Part shown: positions 8,545 to 17,290 of the stretch, piece by piece | Layout of the letters: each line of letters begins with the position of its first letter | How positions within the stretch are numbered: the first letter of the stretch is position 1 | Virus record (IMG/VR): IMGVR_UViG_3300046542_000291 | Span: 1 to 51,640 of that record | Reading direction: 5' to 3' (one strand) | Length of the DNA: 51,640 bases | DNA from: a virus | Position numbers and translations under genes: made by a program | The notes under the pieces: generated by a model | Databases searched by the model: none | Told to the model about the DNA's origin: nothing | The model's input: the letters and a program-made list of their open reading frames with translations, nothing else

Positions 8545-8989
8545 ATGAGATTCCTTGAAGAATAACCATCTGTGTTTTGTTAGGAACCATCGCAAACGTT
8601 TTGATTTCGTCTACATCATGACCGTTAAAGTGCAGGTCCCGGATTCCAGGGGCCAGCTGCGCGGCCATTGCACCGCAAGCAATCGCGAAGCACATGTTGA
8701 GGTATTGCATGATCTGCGGCATGCTGTACAGCTGCGGCTTGATCGCTTGGAACCATTCATCCACATACCAGTCGAACGGTCGGTTCTCAGGCTTGGGTGG
8801 AGATGACAACGTGAAGGTCACGTAGCGATTCACGCATTCCTGGAGAATGGCCTGAATGGCTTCCTCTTCCATCGGGAACGGTGAGTTCAGCGATTGGCTG
8901 TGGATCAGCGTAGCCATCTTGTTCAGTTCCAATGAGACCACTGGAATTGAGATGGTCACCGCACAGGTATAGCCTAGTGGCATGTTCAT
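8501..8989 (-). CDS. unknown 162-aa protein
   Basis: The start codon overlaps the stop of the upstream gene (ATGA), a typical translational coupling. An N-terminal beta-like segment is followed by helices with tryptophans and methionines (DWYVDEWFQAIKPQLYSM) and an alanine-rich helix (FAIACGAMAAQLAPG). There is no recognised domain. Confidence 0.75.
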   Translation of the reverse strand: MNMPLGYTCAVTISIPVVSLELNKMATLIHSQSLNSPFPMEEEAIQAILQECVNRYVTFTLSSPPKPENRPFDWYVDEWFQAIKPQLYSMPQIMQYLNMCFAIACGAMAAQLAPGIRDLHFNGHDVDEIKTFAMVPNKTQMVILQGISYDELDAEAGEPIDA

Positions 8990-9495
8990 GTCGGATGTCC
9001 GAGTTTAGATTTCATAAGCTGATGGCGCTGTTGTACTTTCTTACCACGGGATTTACTCCGCATGAAGACATCAGGGATAAGCCAATAGCTCGGGTCAACG
9101 AGGTTTTGCTCAACCCATTGGGTGATGTCGTACGTTACAACCACCAAAGCGCGATCGCGCTGTTCAGCTACATAGAAGGCCGAGATGATCCCTTTGGGCA
9201 AGACAACACGCCACAGCGTGGTTGCCATCTTAAGGAAGAGTTCTTCGTAACGTAGGACCCGTTTGCCGTACCCATGGATGTTAGGCACGGGGTGGTCACT
9301 CGGTCGGAAATTGGTGCAGTCGGTTTCCCAGGCTCTATTCACCTGAATTACCCACAACAGCAAATCGTCCCAAACTCCACCGGGGCCAATGCCGTTGTGC
9401 TTCTCTTTGTTTACGACTTGATGATACAGCTTCTTCAGTTCAGGTAACCGAGGGAGCCAAGTCCTGTGATCGATTGTGTAGACGATTGTATCCAT
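8986..9495 (-). CDS. unknown 169-aa protein
   Basis: The protein begins MDTIVYTIDHRTWLPRL and is tryptophan-rich, with a basic C-terminus (SKSRGKKVQQRH). It overlaps its upstream neighbour by 61 bases and its downstream neighbour by 4, so it is firmly inside the 6.6-11.3 kb unit. No motif identifies a role. Confidence 0.75.
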   Translation of the reverse strand: MDTIVYTIDHRTWLPRLPELKKLYHQVVNKEKHNGIGPGGVWDDLLLWVIQVNRAWETDCTNFRPSDHPVPNIHGYGKRVLRYEELFLKMATTLWRVVLPKGIISAFYVAEQRDRALVVVTYDITQWVEQNLVDPSYWLIPDVFMRSKSRGKKVQQRHQLMKSKLGHPT

Positions 9496-9872
9496 GGGTT
9501 ACCCACCGTGTAGATCTTAAAAAAGAGGAACACGGAATCCACATCTTCGAATGCATCAACGAAGGTTGGAATGGTTCCCACAGGCATGTACCGCTGACAT
9601 GCTTGTGCACGTCGTCTGATAAATCGAGTTATCGTTGCCAGGACATCAGAGCCGCCTTCGAAATCAAACCCAGCATAGCCGAGCTGCATCGCGATCATCT
9701 CACCGAACGTATCTTCGGGCAACACACCTTGGCAGATGGCATTGCCTATAATCTTTGCGATGGGATCTCGCTCTTCAGCGAACTCCACAAAGACCGTTAA
9801 GTAATCGGGGTCGTTGAAGCCGAAGAAGTCCTGATAAGACAATCGCAACGCATGGGTGCTGGTGAAAATCAT
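9435..9872 (-). CDS. unknown 145-aa acidic protein
   Basis: The ATG at 9872 (MIFTSTHALRLSY) is chosen because GGAGG stands at ideal spacing. The N-terminal half is rich in aromatic and acidic residues; a basic helix (RFIRRRAQAC) lies near residue 84. There is a large overlap with the downstream gene. Function unknown. Confidence 0.75.
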   Translation of the reverse strand: MIFTSTHALRLSYQDFFGFNDPDYLTVFVEFAEERDPIAKIIGNAICQGVLPEDTFGEMIAMQLGYAGFDFEGGSDVLATITRFIRRRAQACQRYMPVGTIPTFVDAFEDVDSVFLFFKIYTVGNPWIQSSTQSITGLGSLGYLN

Positions 9873-9900
9873 TATTCCTCCACGGCATACAACCACCCCA

Positions 9901-10854
9901 TTACAGGGTGGTCGATGTCACCAAATCTTGATCCAGAATGTAGCGTTCAGCACGCTCACGCTGTTTCGGGGGTAGGTAGTCCCCATTCAACATCGAACGG
10001 GCAAGGTCTGCATCGGAATCTTTCTCGACATCCAAACGGGAATCTTCATCTTCCCGCTCACGGATCTCCATGACACCGGAAGTAGAGATGTCACCGAGGT
10101 AGTGAACACCTGGGTCGATCCAGTTGCTGAAGTCTTCGATACCAAAGGCACGCAGCACTTCTCGGATGTAGCCTTTCTTGAACGCCGCCAGGTCATGAAT
10201 ACCCAGAGCCGCTGCCATGTCGTAGTTGACATCTTCAACAGTACGTCGGCTCCACTTCACTTGTGGGTGAAGGTCAGTGATCGTCTCTGCCAAGATGGCA
10301 ATGACCTGACTGATTGGATAGACCGCGAACTGCTGTTCGAATGCGTCTGTAAGCTTTTCCAGCATTTGACTGAGATCAATCCGAACGAACTCTTCGTGAT
10401 CCAGTCCCATCATCTTGTCGTATTCCAGCACACGATGATCGTCACCTTCTACCAGCACGATACTGGTGCCGGTGTTCATTACCTTCCACTGAGTCCAAGA
10501 CACGCGGTTGGCAACAGTATTTACTTGTATGGCAAGATCGTCGTAAAGTGCTTGGAGCCACTTTGGCTCGAACAGCTTTTCAGCCAACTTTACTTGTCTG
10601 TGGAGAACGGTATCAACCGAAGTACCGAACAAGATTGCTGCACGCATGACATCCCAGTCTACATGCGCTTTCATGTTCTTATTGCGTTGGTCCATCAGTT
10701 CACCGACGATGCAGTGAACGACCTGCAGCGCGATCCGTTTGTTCGGTTGAACCATCCCGCTCAGCGAATGCTGATTTTGTGCATGCTTCAGGTAGTCAAG
10801 CATCACATCTACCTGATGTCGCACATTCAGGACAATCAACTTATTATCCGACAT
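9901..10854 (-). CDS. unknown 317-aa protein
   Basis: A GAGAGGAAG ribosome binding site precedes the ATG. The protein is mainly helical, with many histidines and aspartates. A highly charged stretch near residues 265-285 (EIREREDEDSRLDVEKDSD) probably marks a flexible linker before a short C-terminal domain. It is the largest gene of the unit driven by the early promoter at 11296-11313, but no catalytic signature is recognisable. Confidence 0.8.
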   Translation of the reverse strand: MSDNKLIVLNVRHQVDVMLDYLKHAQNQHSLSGMVQPNKRIALQVVHCIVGELMDQRNKNMKAHVDWDVMRAAILFGTSVDTVLHRQVKLAEKLFEPKWLQALYDDLAIQVNTVANRVSWTQWKVMNTGTSIVLVEGDDHRVLEYDKMMGLDHEEFVRIDLSQMLEKLTDAFEQQFAVYPISQVIAILAETITDLHPQVKWSRRTVEDVNYDMAAALGIHDLAAFKKGYIREVLRAFGIEDFSNWIDPGVHYLGDISTSGVMEIREREDEDSRLDVEKDSDADLARSMLNGDYLPPKQRERAERYILDQDLVTSTTL

Positions 10855-10866
10855 CTTCCTCTCCCG

Positions 10867-11265
10867 TTAGTCGATAGGCAGTTGCAACCAAATGGTTCCT
10901 CCTGCCCGGTAAAAATTTGCTATCACACCGGCGTACTTCGGACCAATGGGTCTCAGGATTTCCCACAGTTCAGACCAGGCATCCACATTGAGGTTGAACC
11001 AAGCAATTTCTTCTTGGGTGTTCAACTCCTTGTTGTAGCCCGAGATCCAGATTTCCTGGAAGCTATTAATGGCAAACGAAAGGAATTCGTTAACTAACAT
11101 CTCATACGCCATGGCGCGAGACTGCTCTGCACCGTACATTAATAGCGTACGATTGCAGAGAACCTTCTGTGTTACCAAACTAGAACTGGGGTGTTGTCTG
11201 AGCAATCCCATGACACGTCTTACGTCGAATGCCAAAACGTCAGATCTACTCTGGGCTGGACTCAT
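10867..11265 (-). CDS. unknown 132-aa early protein
   Basis: First gene after the early promoter at 11296-11313, with a leader of about 30 bases and a GAGAG ribosome binding site. Helical N-terminal half (SDVLAFDVRRVMGLLRQH), tryptophan-rich middle. It leads a run of about nine overlapping minus-strand genes of unknown function, which may act early against the host. Confidence 0.75.
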   Translation of the reverse strand: MSPAQSRSDVLAFDVRRVMGLLRQHPSSSLVTQKVLCNRTLLMYGAEQSRAMAYEMLVNEFLSFAINSFQEIWISGYNKELNTQEEIAWFNLNVDAWSELWEILRPIGPKYAGVIANFYRAGGTIWLQLPID

Positions 11266-11295
11266 TTTCGGATCTCTCGTAAATGCCTCAAGTCA

Positions 11296-11313
11296 GTAAT
11301 ATAGATTTGAAAC
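11296..11313 (-). promoter_or_regulatory. phiKZ-like early promoter
   Basis: The minus strand reads TTTCAAATCTATATTAC, an exact TATATTAC. It lies 30 bases ahead of the start at 11265. Confidence 0.75.
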
Positions 11314-11412
11314 TTTTTGTGATCGATTGTAAGGCCTTATGTATAGTATACCCCATGTAGGTATTAGTTTACTTACGAAAACCCTCCCAGGAGCTTTATA
11401 GGAAGCCTGAGC

Positions 11413-12225
11413 ATGAATGCCATCACTAAGGCACTCTCCGATTTGAAGTTTCGTATCCCTCCACAGATCCTCAATGACGCTTTCATGAACAAAGACATGT
11501 ACGATGCCCAGTCTAACTGTGGTGCCGCCATCTCTTTGGAGACGCGTATCCGTCAATCGGTCATTGAAGAGCGTGTGATGGTGGATATGGATCTCATCGG
11601 TGGGACTAAGACCTACATCCCGCTGGACTATCCAGTGTCGTCCCAGTGGGTTGATCCCTACACCGTGATCTATCAGATCCCAGACGAATACACCAACCAG
11701 CGAGCGATCGTTCAGGTGTTCGATATCCACTTCGGTATTCTGGGTTACCAGAACGCCGGATATGCCATGCACTATAATGAGTCGGTCATGGGGGCTGAGA
11801 CACGCAAGGTTCTGGATGCCGCTCGTCGGTTGCCTGTGGCCATGACGTCTTACATCAACATGATCAACCACAACACGGTCATGGTGCGTTACGTCTACCT
11901 GCCAACTGCTGCTGCTTATCTGTCGTGCCGTCTGGGTAACGACGATAACCTGATCAACATTCGTGCTCAAGCCATCCCACCGTTCTGCAAGTTGGTGGAG
12001 TACGCTGTTAAGGCCTACATCTATAACACCTCCTTGATCGAGATGGGTGACGCACAACTGCGTATGGGTCAAGAGCTGGGTGTCTACAAGGACACGATCA
12101 TGGAGTGGCGTGAAGCCAACGATCTCTATGATGAACAACTGAAGAAATGGCGTAAGATCTCTCGGAACTTCAACGATCCGGAAGGTAACCGTCACCACAT
12201 TCGGACGATCATGGCTGCGCCGTAA
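11413..12225 (+). CDS. unknown 270-aa protein, probable late virion protein
   Basis: AGGAAG precedes the ATG. This is a soluble alpha/beta protein with no enzyme motif; the aromatic, proline-containing segments ([15 protein letters not shown]) and charged C-terminal helices would suit a structural component. Like the genes at 1815 and 24183 it is a lone plus-strand gene between early minus-strand units. Upstream is TATGTATAGTATAC (about 11339-11352), which could hold its promoter. The assignment to the virion is inference from strand and context only. Confidence 0.85.
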   Translation: MNAITKALSDLKFRIPPQILNDAFMNKDMYDAQSNCGAAISLETRIRQSVIEERVMVDMDLIGGTKTYIPLDYPVSSQWVDPYTVIYQIPDEYTNQRAIVQVFDIHFGILGYQNAGYAMHYNESVMGAETRKVLDAARRLPVAMTSYINMINHNTVMVRYVYLPTAAAYLSCRLGNDDNLINIRAQAIPPFCKLVEYAVKAYIYNTSLIEMGDAQLRMGQELGVYKDTIMEWREANDLYDEQLKKWRKISRNFNDPEGNRHHIRTIMAAP

Positions 12226-12242
12226 CAAAAAAAAATACATAG

Positions 12243-12262
12243 GCTCTCCCGTCTGGGAGAGC
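12243..12262. terminator. bidirectional hairpin terminator
   Basis: GCTCTCCC-GTCT-GGGAGAGC, flanked by ACATAG and TTTATGT. It lies between the convergent genes ending at 12225 and 12270. Confidence 0.75.
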
Positions 12263-12269
12263 TTTATGT

Positions 12270-12539
12270 TTACTTGCTTTTCTTTTTGACGAGGTCGCTA
12301 AGGACATTAGCGATGATGTGAAGAGATGCATTTTCATGAAGGTGGATTGCCTCACCTGTTTTAGTGAACGGACGCAAAGTAGCAACGTCCTCGTGCTCGT
12401 ACGAATCGTCATTCCTAGCACGGCTAACTGTAACTGTGCTGCTCCTGACTGCCACGATGTAATACCCATGCCTATATGTCGCTATCCCCTTACCGATTAG
12501 GCATGCTGCGTTAGTGATGATTAAAGTTGTGTTTTTCAT
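12270..12539 (-). CDS. unknown 89-aa protein
   Basis: AGGAGAAAG gives a strong ribosome binding site. Beta-rich N-terminal half, then a histidine-containing helix and a basic end (LVKKKSK). It resembles a small KOW- or SH3-like fold in composition, but no motif confirms it. Possibly an independent gene, since more than 100 bases separate it from the next upstream gene. Confidence 0.7.
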   Translation of the reverse strand: MKNTTLIITNAACLIGKGIATYRHGYYIVAVRSSTVTVSRARNDDSYEHEDVATLRPFTKTGEAIHLHENASLHIIANVLSDLVKKKSK

Positions 12540-12653
12540 TTCTTTCTCCTAATGTTGTTTTTGTTTGTTATTAACAGTTTACCTCATTTTAAAGTAAGTG
12601 TCAAGTGGTACAGCATAAAAAGTTCTCCCCGAAGGGAGAACTCGTTTATTTCG

Positions 12654-13364
12654 TTAGACGTCGATGATTGCCATAAACGCCGCATGATTCTTGGCAAGGT
12701 TAGTTGCCAGTTTGAGGAAGGTCAATTGAGCACCTTCTTCGTCAACCCGTGTAACCGTGAAGAGGTGATGCCTGCCGTGGTAAACAGAAACAGCTGTGCA
12801 ATCATTGCTGATGCGACAGTTGTATTGCGAATACCAGATAACGCTTGGCAGTGGTCGCATGTCCAGAAGTTCGTTAGCCCACTTCTTTACCAGCCGTTCA
12901 AGTTCGTCGACAGAGTATTCCTTAGCGTCGACAGAATGCAACGAGGTACCCCGCTTCATCCATTCCGTCAGGTCCACGATGTTTTGAGCATCCTGGGTTG
13001 TCTTCTTGGGGTCACGTTTAGGATGACCCAGGAAATGACGGTATGCCCACAGCAAAGAGTCAGGGTGGTAGATACGGATATCATCCACAATCCAGATCCT
13101 GTCAGGCGTGCCCATGTGAATGGAAACGTCTTCAGCGATATCGATGTGAAGTCCGGTCATACCTTCCTTCTCTTCCCAACCACTGTGGCTACCACACCAC
13201 TTCTCATAAATCTCTGGAGGCAAGTCCAGATCGATATCACTGGTTTCTTTACGTAGCCCCAACAGCACCATGGCTGCGCCGTAGCCAACGATTACTTCGG
13301 TTGGATCAGCTTGCAGTTCTTGATAGACCCACTGCATGCGTGTGATGATTTCAGCACGTTTCAT
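12654..13364 (-). CDS. nucleotidyltransferase-superfamily protein
   Basis: The N-terminal half has the nucleotidyltransferase-fold signature: a glycine-rich turn (GYGAAMVLLGL, residues 28-38) followed by TSDIDLDLP, with aspartates 43, 45 and 47 as probable metal ligands. A helical C-terminal half follows (residues 120-170). Members of this superfamily transfer nucleotides to RNA, proteins or small molecules; the substrate cannot be read from sequence. It lies two genes downstream of a CCA-adding enzyme, so an RNA substrate such as tRNA is conceivable. The start is one base after the upstream stop, with AGGAAG as ribosome binding site. Confidence 0.65.
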   Translation of the reverse strand: MKRAEIITRMQWVYQELQADPTEVIVGYGAAMVLLGLRKETSDIDLDLPPEIYEKWCGSHSGWEEKEGMTGLHIDIAEDVSIHMGTPDRIWIVDDIRIYHPDSLLWAYRHFLGHPKRDPKKTTQDAQNIVDLTEWMKRGTSLHSVDAKEYSVDELERLVKKWANELLDMRPLPSVIWYSQYNCRISNDCTAVSVYHGRHHLFTVTRVDEEGAQLTFLKLATNLAKNHAAFMAIIDV

Positions 13365-13365
13365 A

Positions 13366-13884
13366 TTACTTCCTCTTTACGTCAAGTTTGGTAGTGCGGT
13401 TATGGCGAAGGGTTTCTACGATCAAGCTAGGCTTGAAAGCTTTCTGTGTATCTCGTTGCGTGAATGGTTTATCCTGATTGAATAGCACATCTCGCGACTT
13501 GTCTTGTTTGTGATGAAGCCACATGTTGAGGATGTAGCACTCTTTTGTATCCATGTACTTCTTGGCCAGATCCCAGGCTGGGTAGCCGAGAGCACGGCAG
13601 ACCAAATGTAGGCAGGTCATGTAGTTCATGCCTGACAAGTCCCGTAACTTACGGGCATGGTCTTTGACTCGCTTTTCTTTCAGACCGGGTTGTGATGCGA
13701 TACCCATCAGGATATCACCTACCCGATCATCACGTAATACGTAGTCAGGATCATCCATGTAACCATTCAGGTTATTCGCTGCCAAGAAAGCGGCGAAGTG
13801 TTCTCCTAGGGTTTTGGATACTGCTCTGACGGTGAGTTGTTTTGGTTCCTCTTGGGGAGGAATCTCTGTGATCTCAACAGACAT
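13366..13884 (-). CDS. unknown 172-aa early protein
   Basis: First gene behind the early promoter at 13919-13938, with a GAGG ribosome binding site and a leader of about 30 bases. Residues 75-110 (ARKLRDLSGMNYMTCLHLV, then RALGYPAWDLAKKY) follow a helix pattern ending in GYxxW that occurs in several small plasmid and phage proteins of unknown role. Basic C-terminus (KLDVKRK). It is cotranscribed with the nucleotidyltransferase-like gene. Confidence 0.75.
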   Translation of the reverse strand: MSVEITEIPPQEEPKQLTVRAVSKTLGEHFAAFLAANNLNGYMDDPDYVLRDDRVGDILMGIASQPGLKEKRVKDHARKLRDLSGMNYMTCLHLVCRALGYPAWDLAKKYMDTKECYILNMWLHHKQDKSRDVLFNQDKPFTQRDTQKAFKPSLIVETLRHNRTTKLDVKRK

Positions 13885-13918
13885 GGTGAAGCCTCTTTAC
13901 TGGATTAGATTCATTGTA

Positions 13919-13938
13919 GTGATATAGGCTTTTAAAAC
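13919..13938 (-). promoter_or_regulatory. phiKZ-like early promoter
   Basis: The minus strand reads TTTTAAAAGCCTATATCAC, 35 bases ahead of the start at 13884. Confidence 0.7.
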
Positions 13939-13962
13939 CTTTCAAAAAAGAAACGGCATATC

Positions 13963-13980
13963 GCCTCCCCGAAGGGAGGC
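13963..13980. terminator. bidirectional hairpin terminator
   Basis: GCCTCCC and GGGAGGC close a short loop, flanked by GGCATA and TTTATG. It terminates the CCA-adding enzyme gene side. Confidence 0.7.
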
Positions 13981-13991
13981 TTTATGTTTGT

Positions 13992-15233
13992 TCATTTCTT
14001 TGGTACGGTTGCTTTCTTGTAGGCCTTTACGGCCGTCAAGCGAGCACGTCGGATAGCTTCACCCAACACCTTCCCTGTAACACCTGTAGCCACCACTGGG
14101 CCAACATCTACGGCACGCACGACATCAGCTGCATCCCGAAGGTATTGCGCCTGCGGATAGTCACGTTGTTCAAAGCCTGTGCGTCCCCGAGCATCCATTT
14201 CACACGCCGAAACGAATTCATCGAATCGATGTGGTCGTCGGTATACATCAAAGATCTTCAGCAATGCCAGCAGCTTCGATGGAGTAAGGTCAAGAGCACG
14301 GTGGCCATGGGTGTGGTAACGACCTACCTTCATGGCTAAGTCCTGGCAGTCAGATGGAACCTTGAAGCGTTTGCTCACAGCCTTAATCAACGGCTCGCCA
14401 CTTTCTTCATGCCCGATGTGTTGTGGCCATGTTTCAGGTGGGGTTAATGCTTTACCCAGATCATGCATCAAGCACGACCAACGCACCGTCAGTGGTTGCT
14501 TGTACAGAGCAGCTTGTTCTAACACAGCCAGCACGTGGATACCTGTATCGATCTCTGGGTGATGAGCTGCTGGTTGTGGGATACCGAACAAGGCATCGAC
14601 TTCCGGCAACAACACTTTCAAGGCACCACATTCACGTAGAACTTGGATAAAGACCTGGGGATGCTCTTCCATCAACGCTCGGGACATCTCTTTCCAACTA
14701 CGCTCTGCCGTCAATGCGGCCAGCTCACCTGACGCACTGAGTTCGCACATCAACGCCATTGTTTCAGGGGCAATGGTGAAACCTAAACCAGCGTAACGGG
14801 CAGCGAAGCGAGCAACACGCAGAACACGAACTGGGTCTTCCGCAAAGGCTGGTGAGACATGGCGCAGGATGCGTGCATCCAGATCCCGTTTGCCGCCGTA
14901 GGGATCAGTCAGGTTGAGCTGATCGTCTTCAGCCATGGCATTGATCGTCAAGTCACGACGAGCCAGGTCTTCTTCCAGCGTTACTTCAGGACTGGCATGG
15001 AAGGTGAACCCGCCGTAGCCAATACCTGTTTTACGTTCGGTGCGAGCCAGTGCATATTCATCCCCGGTTTCCGGATTGATGAACACTGGGAAATCGGAAC
15101 CCACTGGTCGATAGCCTTGAGCAACCATCTCCTCAGCGGTAGAGCCAACCACCACCCAGTCCACGTCGGTTACAGGGAAGCCCAGCAATCGATCGCGTAC
15201 GGCTCCACCGACTTTATAAACGGGTGTTTTCAT
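13992..15233 (-). CDS. cca: CCA-adding enzyme (tRNA nucleotidyltransferase) with HD domain
   Basis: The 413-residue protein matches the full-length gamma-proteobacterial Cca type along its whole length. The nucleotide-binding start [11 protein letters not shown] (8-18) is followed by catalytic [10 protein letters not shown] (aspartates 23 and 25), [14 protein letters not shown] (61-70), RRDLTINAM (92-100) and [16 protein letters not shown] (132-147). The HD phosphohydrolase domain has MHDLGK (256-261). The enzyme adds or repairs the 3' CCA of tRNA; the HD part in bacterial enzymes has 2',3'-cyclic phosphodiesterase and 2'-nucleotidase/phosphatase activity. A complete copy in a phage is unusual and suggests capture from a host. 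The window also encodes tRNAs, one without an encoded CCA. The ribosome binding site is AGGAGAA. Confidence 0.95.
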   Translation of the reverse strand: MKTPVYKVGGAVRDRLLGFPVTDVDWVVVGSTAEEMVAQGYRPVGSDFPVFINPETGDEYALARTERKTGIGYGGFTFHASPEVTLEEDLARRDLTINAMAEDDQLNLTDPYGGKRDLDARILRHVSPAFAEDPVRVLRVARFAARYAGLGFTIAPETMALMCELSASGELAALTAERSWKEMSRALMEEHPQVFIQVLRECGALKVLLPEVDALFGIPQPAAHHPEIDTGIHVLAVLEQAALYKQPLTVRWSCLMHDLGKALTPPETWPQHIGHEESGEPLIKAVSKRFKVPSDCQDLAMKVGRYHTHGHRALDLTPSKLLALLKIFDVYRRPHRFDEFVSACEMDARGRTGFEQRDYPQAQYLRDAADVVRAVDVGPVVATGVTGKVLGEAIRRARLTAVKAYKKATVPKK

Positions 15234-15242
15234 CTTGTTCTC

Positions 15243-15557
15243 CTAGCGGTAGTGGTGCGTCATTGGAAAGATGTTGTCCATCAAACCGTCTTCGATTGCC
15301 AGGCGTGATACTGGGATAGTCAAGCCATCCTCGATGCACACTGCGTTAACAATCCGTTCAGCCTGAATGGTAACGTCAATCCAACGTGGTGTCTTCCCCG
15401 GAGCATCACGCAACCGCAACGTCAAAACTTGTGGTTGATCATTGAAACCTTTGATGTACCAATGATCACCACGACCCAGAGTAATGCGCACTTCCTCACG
15501 GGTTCCCGTGAAGTACCATTTACCATCCGACTCTTTGTTCAGTAGTAGTGGTAGCAT
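15243..15557 (-). CDS. unknown 104-aa protein
   Basis: The start overlaps the upstream stop by one base (TAATG), with GGAAG as ribosome binding site. Beta-rich small protein without a recognised motif. It ends 9 bases before the CCA-adding enzyme, so it belongs to the same message. Confidence 0.75.
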   Translation of the reverse strand: MLPLLLNKESDGKWYFTGTREEVRITLGRGDHWYIKGFNDQPQVLTLRLRDAPGKTPRWIDVTIQAERIVNAVCIEDGLTIPVSRLAIEDGLMDNIFPMTHHYR

Positions 15558-16051
15558 TATACTGCTTCCGCCTCTAGCTTGTATTTATATTGAACACCCC
15601 ATTCGGGATGTGCCCTTGCCGATGCGTAAATTGATTTCTTTCGAAGGACTGGGTATTCCTCAGTACTAACGATGGAAGTATGATAGGTAGGGTCGCTATC
15701 GGTTATGAATTGGAATAGTTCTTTGAGGTCTTCAACTTTGGCTGTTTGAACAGGAATGAGCTTCCCGTCTCCCCGAACATACCAACGTCGATATTGCCGT
15801 TTCGCCAACCGCTCCTCGACAACAGGATGAGATTGGAACTTCTCTACTTTGACACGCATGCCATTAACCGTGTTCCACACGTCGACAGTATCGTAATGTA
15901 CTAAATCATCCTTAATGAAAGCAAAGACGAAGCCTTCCAGCTTTTTGCCATAGCGGACGGCGTGTTTGAGGATCATGGCTATTTGGGCAGGCATCAGTCC
16001 GAGATCATCAGCAACGATCTCGTCCAGTAGCTTAGCTATTGACTTTGTCAT
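15557..16051 (-). CDS. unknown 164-aa protein
   Basis: The ATG at 16051 (MTKSIAKLLDEI) has GGGAGG at correct distance and is preferred over a TTG four codons earlier. Charged helices at the N-terminus, then a basic middle with RLAKRQYRRWYVRGDG near residues 80-95. It is translationally coupled to the 104-aa gene downstream. Function unknown. Confidence 0.75.
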   Translation of the reverse strand: MTKSIAKLLDEIVADDLGLMPAQIAMILKHAVRYGKKLEGFVFAFIKDDLVHYDTVDVWNTVNGMRVKVEKFQSHPVVEERLAKRQYRRWYVRGDGKLIPVQTAKVEDLKELFQFITDSDPTYHTSIVSTEEYPVLRKKSIYASARAHPEWGVQYKYKLEAEAV

Positions 16052-16133
16052 ATAGCCTCCCAATGGTTAAGTTAGTCCGGTTTCATGTCGTACCTTTCTC
16101 TTTCTTGTGGGTGGATCAAATCATTACTGCTTG

Positions 16134-16331
16134 TCAGTTAAAGCTTTTGGACATATCTTCCAACGGCAATGGACTGACCTTGTAGTAACGCTCTTCCAGC
16201 TCACCAGCAATACATTGGTGGCGGAAGAAGTTATTGGCGTCTTCTTCCTGAGTAAACCCCCGAACGAGTGACCCACCTTCAATCTCGTGGATGACCCAGA
16301 TAATGACAACGTGGTTCTTCTTCTGTGCCAT
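16134..16331 (-). CDS. unknown 65-aa protein
   Basis: A TAATG overlap joins it to the phosphatase gene upstream, and GGGGGAG serves as ribosome binding site. Mixed alpha/beta small protein (MAQKKNHVVIIWVIHEIEGG). Its coupling suggests a role linked to the phosphatase, but no domain is visible. Confidence 0.7.
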   Translation of the reverse strand: MAQKKNHVVIIWVIHEIEGGSLVRGFTQEEDANNFFRHQCIAGELEERYYKVSPLPLEDMSKSFN

Positions 16332-16759
16332 TACTCCCCCAGTATCTTGTTCATGTGTGCCAATCGCAGGACACGGTAGACTTCTTTGTTGTACATCGAT
16401 AACCCGCTACCACTAGTGAATGGGGTATAAACGACAGTGTAGCCAAGTTCGTCTTCAAGAAACTTTGCCACGGCGGCCGAACGACTGATTCCAGCAGCGC
16501 AATGGACAACGATATCTTCACCATTACACTCCGCAATGAAACGCAGTATTTTAGTGGCGTGTATGAAATCAAACACCACGTAAGCCCCGCCGATATCTTC
16601 TTCGATATCGTCAAACTCCAATCGCAATAAGCGTTTGTGTTCCACCTCAAAGACCGGTTTTGGGCTGTCGTCTTCACCGATGCTAATCATGTTGACCGGC
16701 ACACCGATGGACTGTGCCACCTGCAGCGAAAAGAAGTTAACCTTTTTGGGGTTTGGCAT
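16331..16759 (-). CDS. CX5R protein phosphatase (dual-specificity/tyrosine type)
   Basis: The loop VVHCAAGISRSAAVAKF places histidine 86, nucleophile cysteine 87, serine 92 and arginine 93 exactly as in the HCxxGxxRS active site of dual-specificity phosphatases. The ATG at 16759 (MPNPKKVNF) with AGGTGG upstream gives 142 residues, a normal length for a minimal phosphatase domain. The acidic stretch before it (FDDIEED) may supply the general acid. It removes phosphate from protein or possibly RNA 5' ends; the substrate is unknown. It overlaps the next gene upstream by 23 bases. Confidence 0.88.
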   Translation of the reverse strand: MPNPKKVNFFSLQVAQSIGVPVNMISIGEDDSPKPVFEVEHKRLLRLEFDDIEEDIGGAYVVFDFIHATKILRFIAECNGEDIVVHCAAGISRSAAVAKFLEDELGYTVVYTPFTSGSGLSMYNKEVYRVLRLAHMNKILGE

Positions 16760-17012
16760 AAAGTTCCACCTCACTAGGGAGCACACAGTTGCCGGTACGT
16801 GTCTTGTCTTCCATAAACCCATCGTCAATGTACAGATAGGATCGTGGGGTTACGTAGACCGCTGTCGCTGGGTTGGTGACAACGTGGTGTTTGATTGCCC
16901 CTTCACAGTCAGCCATGGTACTGAACTCAGTCAACTGTTGCTCGTGGAACAACGTGGGTAGGAACGTGCTGGTATGGAGCATTGTTACGAGTACTGCACC
17001 GACTACTGACAT
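16737..17012 (-). CDS. unknown 91-aa protein with hydrophobic N-terminus
   Basis: MSVVGAVLVTMLHTSTF is a hydrophobic start without leading positive charges, so it may be a membrane anchor or a weak signal sequence. A TAATG overlap joins it to the 82-aa gene, with AAGG as ribosome binding site. Two cysteines. Function unknown. Confidence 0.7.
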   Translation of the reverse strand: MSVVGAVLVTMLHTSTFLPTLFHEQQLTEFSTMADCEGAIKHHVVTNPATAVYVTPRSYLYIDDGFMEDKTRTGNCVLPSEVELYAKPQKG

Positions 17013-17260
17013 TACGATTTACCTTGATTGATACATTCGTAGGCCGCAACTTCATACGTTTGTTTGTTGGAGATCGCAGCCTTTCCGTTTGCTGGGTTGA
17101 AGGAGACCTGGTTATTCGGATTACGTTTAGCCTGGGTGGTTTTGATTTCCAGGTGGTTGACACACTGTTGGAAGCTACCGAACGGGGTGTTGGAGAAGTC
17201 TTTGCTGGTGAGGCCGAAGAGATGTACTGTGATGTAAGTTGCAGCGAGAACCGTGGACAT
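17012..17260 (-). CDS. unknown 82-aa protein
   Basis: AGGAAATAAG precedes the ATG. Hydrophobic N-terminus (MSTVLAATYITVHLFGL), then a polar asparagine-rich body with two cysteines. It is the first gene of a small overlapping operon with the 91-aa gene, the phosphatase and the 65-aa gene. Function unknown. Confidence 0.7.
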   Translation of the reverse strand: MSTVLAATYITVHLFGLTSKDFSNTPFGSFQQCVNHLEIKTTQAKRNPNNQVSFNPANGKAAISNKQTYEVAAYECINQGKS

Positions 17261-17290
17261 CTTATTTCCTGTAGGTCATAAAAAGAAAAC

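Noticed and set aside
11293-12240. 315-aa minus-strand open frame
   Set aside because: Antisense of the plus-strand gene 11413-12225, and it would run through the early promoter.
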